A stretch of DNA of 64,000 bases, from positions 186,001 through 250,000 of the forward strand of contig CBDBON010000001.1 of NCBI GenBank assembly GCA_965208395.1, written 5' to 3'. This DNA is from CBDBON01 sp965208395 (GTDB lineage: Bacteria > Chloroflexota > Dehalococcoidia > Lucifugimonadales > CBDBON01). Numbering within the stretch: the first letter of the stretch is position 1; each line of letters starts with the position of its first letter. Positions 9,284-15,634 of the stretch are shown here, one piece after another. Made by a program: the position numbers and the translations under genes. The notes below the pieces were generated by a model. It worked only from the letters and a program-made list of their open reading frames with translations. It made no database searches and was not told where the DNA came from.

Positions 9284-9784
9284 ATGACGAGCGGACTCAG
9301 CAAGTTGGTCTATGTAGAAACGTCGGTAGTGTCGTACCTTACGGCAAGACCCACCAGTGACCTGCTGGCTGCCGCTTGGCAAAAGACGACGGCTGACTGG
9401 TGGGAAGTCGACAGGTCCTCTTACAACGTCTGCACATCCCCACTGACCATCGAAGAGGCCGGACGGGGTGACCCCGGAGCGGCTGCTCGGAGGCTGGAGG
9501 CGCTAAGCGACTTAGACGTCCTGCCGATCACGGATGCCGCCATCGAATTGGCTTCCTCCCTAATCCGTGAGGGAGCCTTGCCGCCAGGGGCCGAGAACGA
9601 TGCCCTTCACATTGGTATAGCCGCCGCCCACGGCGTCGACTTTCTTCTGACCTGGAACTTCCGTCACCTTGCCAACGCGCAGACTCGTCCGGCTATCCGT
9701 ATCCTGTGCGCGCAGCAGGGATTCGCCAGTCCAGAGATTTGCACTCCCAGTGAGTTGATTGGAGGTTTCGAGCATGAGCGATGA
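9284..9784 (+). CDS. PIN-domain ribonuclease toxin, VapC-like
   Basis: A 166-residue protein starting at ATG 9284 (GGGAAG lies about 10 bases upstream; a GTG at 9275 is too close). It has the PIN layout: an N-terminal strand with an acidic residue (VYVETSVVSYL, Glu where VapC usually has Asp), a central acidic IEEA, then ENDALHIGIAAAHGVDFLLTWN, whose Asp/His and WN motif are typical of this subfamily. Such proteins are metal-dependent RNases, usually toxins. It lies 79 bases after the methyltransferase and overlaps the next small gene by 11 bases, the usual toxin-antitoxin coupling. Target RNA unknown. It may be a passenger of the defence island or an abortive-infection arm; nothing in the sequence decides that. 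Confidence 0.8.
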   Translation: MTSGLSKLVYVETSVVSYLTARPTSDLLAAAWQKTTADWWEVDRSSYNVCTSPLTIEEAGRGDPGAAARRLEALSDLDVLPITDAAIELASSLIREGALPPGAENDALHIGIAAAHGVDFLLTWNFRHLANAQTRPAIRILCAQQGFASPEICTPSELIGGFEHER

Positions 9785-10016
9785 AGTCATACGGGAATTG
9801 TGGAACGTCAAGGACGCGATGGCCCAAGAGCACGGTCACGACGTTAGAGGTCTCGCCGCCTACCTTCAGGGGAAGAAGCGATGGGAGTGCTCCCGGCAAC
9901 CATCGGGGCGCTCAGCCTTTGAGATTGTCTCAGAGGGGTCTGGACAACGCCTCTTCAACACTGTAAAGGAAGTGGACGACTACATCAGAGAAGAGCGAGC
10001 TTCGTGGGACCGGTGA
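9774..10016 (+). CDS. Small partner of the PIN toxin, probable antitoxin
   Basis: An 80-residue protein. ATG at 9774 is chosen over an in-frame start at 9759 because GGAGG at 9761-9765 sits eight bases before it. The N-terminus (DEVIRELWNVKDAMAQEHGH) matches the short helical start of antitoxin-like proteins that accompany PIN proteins of this type; the C-terminal half is basic then acidic (EVDDYIREE). It overlaps the toxin gene, which supports co-expression and a neutralising role. No classic DNA-binding motif such as RHH or AbrB is visible, so regulation by this protein is uncertain. Confidence 0.65.
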   Translation: MSDEVIRELWNVKDAMAQEHGHDVRGLAAYLQGKKRWECSRQPSGRSAFEIVSEGSGQRLFNTVKEVDDYIREERASWDR

Positions 10017-10096
10017 CGCTGGAGTATGCCAGACACGCAGTTGACGTTATGCAGGAACGCTTGATTCCCAAGGAGTGGGTGGAGTCAGAGGCCTAG
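10004..10096 (+). pseudogene. Truncated DUF4258-like remnant
   Basis: A 30-codon frame starts at GTG 10004, overlapping the previous gene, and reads TLEYARHAVDVMQERLIPKE before stopping at TAG 10094. The YARHA...MQERxIPKEWV pattern is the N-terminal signature of DUF4258 proteins, which normally run to 80-100 residues and often sit in toxin-antitoxin pairs. The frame downstream of the stop still reads sensibly for a few codons, so an internal deletion or nonsense mutation is likely. The family call rests on about 25 residues. Confidence 0.45.
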
Positions 10097-10142
10097 TCTG
10101 AGTCTGCTGATGCCCATCTGATAGCTATCGGCACTAAAGAAA

Positions 10143-13100
10143 ATGGTCAGGCAAGGTAAAGCGAAGAAAAGGAATAAATCTAAAGGGCGCAGGAGGCGTC
10201 AGGTATCTACACGTGCTGCTCCTCCAAAAAGCGGAGCACATATACGGCTTAGAACCGAGCCGCCTGAAGAGCGAGAGTCCTGGTACTCGTCAGAATGGCA
10301 AGGGACGCGAGCAGGTTCACGCGCGAGCCGGGGGTTCCATTACCAAGATGTCGTAGGAGCTTGGTTCGCCTCCCGACTTGCAACTGGCGACTTGGCGGTG
10401 GACCGAATAGTTCCTGAGGGTTTAGACGATCTGCAACTCGAAGCGGAGGACCCAATTCAAGTTGAGGTCAAGTCACGGCAGGGTCGTCTTGGTCCATTTC
10501 CGATATGGGCAGCTGCAGGCCATATCGTTGATGCGTGGCTGCGGCACGCGGACCGATTCGGAACAGATAGACGCCTCATCGTCGTACTGGAGCAAGATTT
10601 AGTCGGTTGGGAGAATGGCGCGGGACAGCCTGTTGCCGACATCCCGCTGTCTCGCGTCGCAGAGGCCGTGGGCGGCCTTAAGGACTCTCTCGCTTCCGCA
10701 ATTGCGTCCCGTGGGCGGCATCCATCCGTCTCAAAGGACATGATGCTTGGCACCACGCTCTTGATCTGTCCTTGGGACGAGTTGCTTGCCGATACGGAGC
10801 GCCAGCTTAGAATCGTTGTGGATCTACCAAGGGCGGGGCTTCGGGTTGTTGCGCGGGAACTACAGGTTATGGTTGCTGACGCAGTTGACGCCAACGCCGA
10901 AACTGAGTTTGAAGACAGAAGCGGCCTCGACCGCACAGGGGTGATCGAACGCGTTAATAGAATCGCCGAACTCATAGACGTAGATTCGATAGAGCATGTC
11001 TTGACTCAAGGAATCTGTAGTCCGATTGACGCGGCCCCGCTCGAAATCGGCGATTACTACTACGAGGGTGTGTCTACGCAGCCAGGCCATGTTGCGGCGG
11101 GCTTGGTTGTACCCCGAACAGACCTTGTTTCGCAGACGATGGCTAGTTTGGATATTAGTCAGGCAGTCCTCTTGGTAGGCCCGTCGGGAGTTGGGAAGTC
11201 GGCCGTGCTGTGGACGCTGCCATTTGCTCTTCCAGGCGTCCTATGGCTTCGCGTGCATCGAATGTCTAGTGACGATGTTCCGCATGTAGTGCGATTACTG
11301 TGGGCTTACCGCGTTTCCCCGGAGGCCCCCGTGGGACTCTTGGTCGACGCCGTTGGCAACGGGGACTTGTCCGGATGGTCAAACTTACGACAAGCATTGG
11401 CTTCGATCCCAGGTGCTCTCCTCGTAGGGACGGCTCGTAGCGAAGACTTGATTGCTCTTGGAGACCTTGCAGATTGCAGGACAATAGGAGTTTCACTAGA
11501 CGAAAAAGCAGCAGCAGCGATTCATGCAGGCCTGGTTCGGCGCGGTGTGACGAGCGTCCGCCACTGGCGGGAGGCCTTCGAGCAGGCCCGCGGACTCACA
11601 CTTGAGTACACCCACTTACTGACTCGGGGGACACGTCTCCATGACATCCTTTCAGATCAAGTTGCTAAGCGTGTCACTGAGGGTCGCGACCTTGAACTAC
11701 AGGTCCTCGCTCTTGTAACTGCCGCTGACAGATGGTCAGTGCCCGTGCCGACCAACGAGTTGATTGCTGCCCTGAATGCAGGTTCCGCGGAAATTCGGGC
11801 TGCTCTCTCAAGGTTGGTGGAGGAGCATCTTCTCGTTGAACGCGACGGGCGGATGGCTGGCATCCACCAAATTCGATCACGGAACCTGGTCGATGTGATT
11901 CACAGTGTTCCTCCACCCACGTTGGAGGCAACGGTCGTCTCAGTTCTCACATTGCTACATGGCTCTGCACTATCGCGCTTCCTCTACGAGGTGCTAAGGG
12001 AGGTGCCTGACCTTGAGACACCAGTGCTCCAAGCCCTTGGCGAGTTGGTGCGAGATGACGTTGACCGTCTCCTAGCGTGCCTTCGAGGTCTTGAGCTACT
12101 GGACTTCTATAGGCAGGCAACAGCTTGGTCTCAGATTATGGAGCGACATCGCGTCCCACTTGCCCACCGACCACTGGCCCTCCAACTCGCCGTTGTTGGC
12201 ATCAAGGCTCCCGGATACCTTTCTGGCCCGATTCAACGCGCTATGGATGAAGTGGCGGACCTTCCAGAGCAGAGTACAACAAGGAACGCCTTGCTGGGGG
12301 CGGTAGGCCCCGACAGAATAGCCTCAGAGCTAGCGTCGGCGACAAGTGCCGACGCATGTCTGCGCCTACTCGGACCCTTCGGCAGCACGGCCATAGACTG
12401 GCGTTCACTATTATCTGCCTTGGAATCTGGAACCCCGTTCGGTGACTACCTGAGGGCTTGCCCTATCTCAGCCTTAAGCGACTGTGTTGCTTCGGCAAGA
12501 ACCGTGTCCGTTGAGCTGGCTAGAGCATTCGTGGATGCCGTTGGGGGAACCGAGGTCTTGATTGAGCGATTCAGCAACAGTGTCCCTTGGCTACAGGAAC
12601 TGAAAATTGTTTCCAAGGACGGTGACCAGATTGGCGTTGCGAGATTCTTGTATGTGTCCGAACCTGACCAAGGAGATGCTCGGGAGTGTGCGGTTAAGAT
12701 TGGCCAACAACTTCTGCGAACTTTCCCCGACATAAACAAAGTAGACGTTAAAGCGGTTCTAGCCGGTGGACGCACTTTGGAAGTTGATGGAATCGACTTT
12801 GGCTCTTCGGGTCTCCTACGCCAGTACGACCATCATCCAGCCACCGTTGGATGGAATCAGGATCGGATAAGCCTTGCGCAAACCCTCTTCGGAGCAAGTG
12901 AAACAGAACGGCTAACGGAAGCTGCTGTATTGCTCCACCAAGCCGCAAATCTTGTCCGCGATATCGGAAATGCGTTCGTGCAATCGCACGGTCGACCGGC
13001 CCAGGCATTGGACAGACGACGCATAGCCCTGCTAGAGAAAGGTCAGTCGCTTCCGCCCCGAATGGGCAAAAACCCACTCTCTCGGGAGGACGCAATGGCG

Positions 13101-14174
13101 TTGAATGATCCTCTTTCGACAATCATCACTCACGTCTGTGGAAACGCACTACCACGCCTTGCCGACCCGGGTGGGTACATGGCGCTATCGGCATTTATCA
13201 ATGAAACAATACTTGGGAAGGACATACCGGGTGTAAGAGAACAGCCGTGGAGGCTTATTGCTATTGACGGCGCTCCACCTGCCTTGGGCGAACTTGCTAC
13301 AGGGCTTGCCGACATTGCCGCCACGCTGACCGAGCTACGTGCTAATGCGAACTCTGCAAGGAGGATCGTAAGCGCAGCTCGTCGCGGTGGTGCCGCATCT
13401 GCTCTTACACGTGCGGCAAACATTGCGCGGCAACTAAGCCATAAGGGAGTTCAGAGTCAACGCGCAGGGGTGAGACAAGCACTTCAGTCAACAGGTTGGA
13501 ATATCAATGTGCTGTGGACTGATGGGGACCCCGCGAAGGGTGAGCCCTCCGATTTCGCAGTGACTGTAGCTCTCGATAGTCTAGCTGAATGGCGAGCCGC
13601 CTGTGACGAACTTGTCCAGAAGATGCAAGCCGTGCAAGAAATTGGTCAGGCACCTATGTTGGTGCCCGTTGTAGGGGGGAAGAGTGTTATCCGCTTCGCT
13701 GTGCGAGTTTCCTCCAAGGTTTGGCCGGCTAGCGACTCTGGCGAGTTCGAACAATTGCTACCAGAGCAGTTAGAACAACGCTTGACCAATCCACTCATCG
13801 AAGCCAGCTCGGCACTTGAGGTGTACTCTGCTCTCTCAGTTCTGCCTCGGGAGGGGAGACTCCACGACAAAGTGAGCCAGGTGCTTGAACGCAAGCTAGG
13901 GGACTATGACAGTGCTATCGCGGAGATCAGGACCCTCGGAGAAGACGCCGTGATCGTTGCACTCATCGATTACCTGAGAGAAGTCCGCGAGGGGGTCGAG
14001 AGAGAGTGGAGTGGCGAAATCGCAGCTGGAACATTTGCTACGGCCATGTCGGAAGGGGTTCTAGGGGCGGGATCCGCTGAGGCTGAACAACGCGCCGGTG
14101 CTCTGGTCTTGTCGCTCCAATGGGACTCTGATCCAGTTCGTGCGCTTGCTTGGTTGGAGTCGTTGGACGAGTAG
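10143..14174 (+). CDS. STAND NTPase with N-terminal Cap4-like/PD-(D/E)xK nuclease (Avs-like)
   Basis: A 1343-residue protein. After a basic 30-residue tail, residues 60-240 look like a dsDNA-endonuclease domain of the Cap4/DUF4297 kind: RGFHYQDVVGAW, then EGLDDLQLE (D95/D96) and VEVKSR (E108, K110), the D...ExK catalytic set. Residues 340-600 form a STAND-type NTPase with Walker A GPSGVGKS at 346-353, Walker B GLLVDAVG at 398-405 and an arginine-bearing LLVGTARS strand near 426-433. The remaining 700 residues are alpha-helical, with no named domain; in Avs proteins this part senses phage proteins such as terminase or portal. The gene stands alone, with poor ribosome-binding signal (AAAGAAA), and is visibly less GC-rich than the ribosomal genes, suggesting transfer. 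Probable single-gene antiphage effector that degrades DNA when triggered; the trigger is unknown. Confidence 0.8.
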   Translation: MVRQGKAKKRNKSKGRRRRQVSTRAAPPKSGAHIRLRTEPPEERESWYSSEWQGTRAGSRASRGFHYQDVVGAWFASRLATGDLAVDRIVPEGLDDLQLEAEDPIQVEVKSRQGRLGPFPIWAAAGHIVDAWLRHADRFGTDRRLIVVLEQDLVGWENGAGQPVADIPLSRVAEAVGGLKDSLASAIASRGRHPSVSKDMMLGTTLLICPWDELLADTERQLRIVVDLPRAGLRVVARELQVMVADAVDANAETEFEDRSGLDRTGVIERVNRIAELIDVDSIEHVLTQGICSPIDAAPLEIGDYYYEGVSTQPGHVAAGLVVPRTDLVSQTMASLDISQAVLLVGPSGVGKSAVLWTLPFALPGVLWLRVHRMSSDDVPHVVRLLWAYRVSPEAPVGLLVDAVGNGDLSGWSNLRQALASIPGALLVGTARSEDLIALGDLADCRTIGVSLDEKAAAAIHAGLVRRGVTSVRHWREAFEQARGLTLEYTHLLTRGTRLHDILSDQVAKRVTEGRDLELQVLALVTAADRWSVPVPTNELIAALNAGSAEIRAALSRLVEEHLLVERDGRMAGIHQIRSRNLVDVIHSVPPPTLEATVVSVLTLLHGSALSRFLYEVLREVPDLETPVLQALGELVRDDVDRLLACLRGLELLDFYRQATAWSQIMERHRVPLAHRPLALQLAVVGIKAPGYLSGPIQRAMDEVADLPEQSTTRNALLGAVGPDRIASELASATSADACLRLLGPFGSTAIDWRSLLSALESGTPFGDYLRACPISALSDCVASARTVSVELARAFVDAVGGTEVLIERFSNSVPWLQELKIVSKDGDQIGVARFLYVSEPDQGDARECAVKIGQQLLRTFPDINKVDVKAVLAGGRTLEVDGIDFGSSGLLRQYDHHPATVGWNQDRISLAQTLFGASETERLTEAAVLLHQAANLVRDIGNAFVQSHGRPAQALDRRRIALLEKGQSLPPRMGKNPLSREDAMALNDPLSTIITHVCGNALPRLADPGGYMALSAFINETILGKDIPGVREQPWRLIAIDGAPPALGELATGLADIAATLTELRANANSARRIVSAARRGGAASALTRAANIARQLSHKGVQSQRAGVRQALQSTGWNINVLWTDGDPAKGEPSDFAVTVALDSLAEWRAACDELVQKMQAVQEIGQAPMLVPVVGGKSVIRFAVRVSSKVWPASDSGEFEQLLPEQLEQRLTNPLIEASSALEVYSALSVLPREGRLHDKVSQVLERKLGDYDSAIAEIRTLGEDAVIVALIDYLREVREGVEREWSGEIAAGTFATAMSEGVLGAGSAEAEQRAGALVLSLQWDSDPVRALAWLESLDE

Positions 14175-14305
14175 ATTTAATCCCACTTACTGAAACCGTT
14201 CGACACAGGCCTTACCTGTCAAGCTGAAGCCGGAATGCCACATCCGACCTGAGCGCAGGGTGGAGTTGTACGTCCACCGGAGAGAGCGCTAGACTGCTTG
14301 TTAGG

Positions 14306-14337
14306 GTGGCGGGGCTTAAGATTATAGCCCCAGCCAC
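14306..14337 (+). terminator. Hairpin downstream of the STAND gene
   Basis: GTGGCGGGGCT at 14306-14316 pairs with AGCCCCAGCCAC at 14326-14337 with one bulged base and a 9-base AT-rich loop. It lies 131 bases after the STAND stop codon. There is no T tract, so termination is only possible. Confidence 0.35.
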
Positions 14338-14480
14338 GTCTCAGAATTAGTGCCACCCATTATCTACGCAGGCCAAGCTTCACGCCTCTCGGCTCCTCCG
14401 CCTGACACATCACACTACAGGAATCGCGAGTCCTTGGTGCGCCGACAGGCTGCCGAGCGACATCTCGAAGATGGCGGTAT

Positions 14481-14711
14481 CTACCGTAAGCGGTGGTGAT
14501 CCAGCTTGGACTCCCGCCGTCGTCTCGGCTTCTCCTTCGGCAATCCCGGCGTTCTCAGATACTTGCGCACCGAGTTCCGAGAGATCCCCAAGTCCCGTGC
14601 GATCCCTCGGATCGAACGCCCCTTTCCCTTCAACTCATATAGCTCTTTCACAGTCCCACCTTTCAGCAATCTGTTGGGCACCTCCTTCGTCGAGATTCCT
14701 CCCGACCACAA
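14481..14711 (-). pseudogene. istA: IS21-family transposase IstA, N-terminal fragment
   Basis: About 55 recognisable residues: VKELYELKGKGRSIRGIARD then GISRNSVRKYLR and a basic KEKPRRRRESKLD. This is the N-terminal HTH of IstA, which binds the terminal repeats of IS21 elements. Full IstA is 400-500 residues with a DDE core; here the frame ends right after the HTH, so only a remnant is left. No istB is present. The intact element would have had its left end at higher coordinates, somewhere around 14,850-14,910, but I could not identify terminal repeats. It marks past transposition at the edge of the accessory segment. Confidence 0.7.
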
Positions 14712-15123
14712 GGTTCGCTTCCACTACAGGTGGGGCAATTCCATTCCGGCGCTCCTGGGTCATTTTTACACCGGCGATGACAGCGCTGACTGCGGAGGCT
14801 ACAGGCCTGGTGCTTCGCCCCCCCGATCTAATTCCGGTAGATGAAAGACCTGAACCGTGCTCCTGCCAATAACAGCAATTACGTTCCTCAGAGCCACTTA
14901 CTCGCGACACTTAGACTGATCGGCGGAAGACTCTCAAGATTCTAGCCACATCTTGAAGACGCTGCCCTTCACTGTCCACGCAAGGCCCGACCACGATAGT
15001 TCGAGTTGGCACAGAGCGTCCTAGGCAACCATCGTCGTCAGCTGGCCTCAAGTTCCACCTTCCATGTGTACCTGATTTTTTTGTGTTGATTGGATAACCG
15101 ATATCCTGCCACGTAAAGGCCCG

Positions 15124-15564
15124 GTGGTCAAGGCACGGGACATCGGTCCGGGCAATGTGTGCGAGGGAGAGGACTGGGAGGTGGTGGCCGCGCCGGCAAA
15201 GCACGTAGAGCCGTGGCTGGACTCGCTAGCGTACCGGTTCAACGGGCCGCGGGGAAGCATCGTCTTCACCGGCGATACGGCCCCGTGCGACACCGTCGCG
15301 GAGCTGGCTGAGGGGACGGACGTCCTAGTGGTCAACTGCGTTGGGCTGGAGGACGAGATTGCTGCGTGGGGCGGCAACGAGTATATGATCGGGTCTAAGG
15401 CGACCGGCAGGCTGGCCCGGGACGTTGGAGCGAAGAGACTTGTGCTCACGCACAATACGTACCTGATGAAGCATGGACCGATGGAACGGGGCATCGCCGA
15501 AATCGCCCACGAGTTCGACGGCGAGGTGATCAACGGCGAGGAGATGTTGGAGGTACGGCTGTAG
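15124..15564 (+). pseudogene. MBL-fold hydrolase (RNase Z-like), 5' half missing
   Basis: 146 residues corresponding to the C-terminal half of an RNase Z/arylsulfatase-like metallo-beta-lactamase. Seen are a His in PAKHVEP (H27), metal-binding Asp in FTGDTAP (D51) and the late His in LTHNT (H110). The N-terminal HxHxDH zinc motif that every active member needs is absent. The same frame continues upstream without a start to a stop codon at 15073-15075. A GTG at 15124 could serve as a start, but the product could not form the active site. The gene was most likely cut by insertion or deletion at the edge of the accessory island. It converges with priA. Confidence 0.7.
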
Positions 15565-15634
15565 GTGGAGCTCGCGAAGTCGTACCCCCTTTCGCGCGAT
15601 GCGGGAAGTCGGCCGGTGGAAGTGGCTCGACGCT

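Larger units (their letters stand above)
14175..15123. other. Decayed mobile-element region at the island edge
   Basis: About 950 bases with no intact gene. It contains the hairpin at 14306-14337, an IS21 istA fragment on the minus strand (14481-14711), and about 350 bases of unassigned sequence up to the truncated MBL-fold gene. The other open frames here are short and not protein-like. Confidence 0.6.

Noticed and set aside
2392..14174. DISARM or BREX assignment for the defence segment
   Set aside because: No drmA/drmB (DUF1998), pglZ, brxC or brxL-like gene is present; the PLD and SNF2 domains are fused in one chain, unlike DISARM.
14635..15204. Minus-strand open frames as additional IS genes
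   Set aside because: They read in frames other than the istA fragment or extend into the MBL remnant, and no transposase motif was found.
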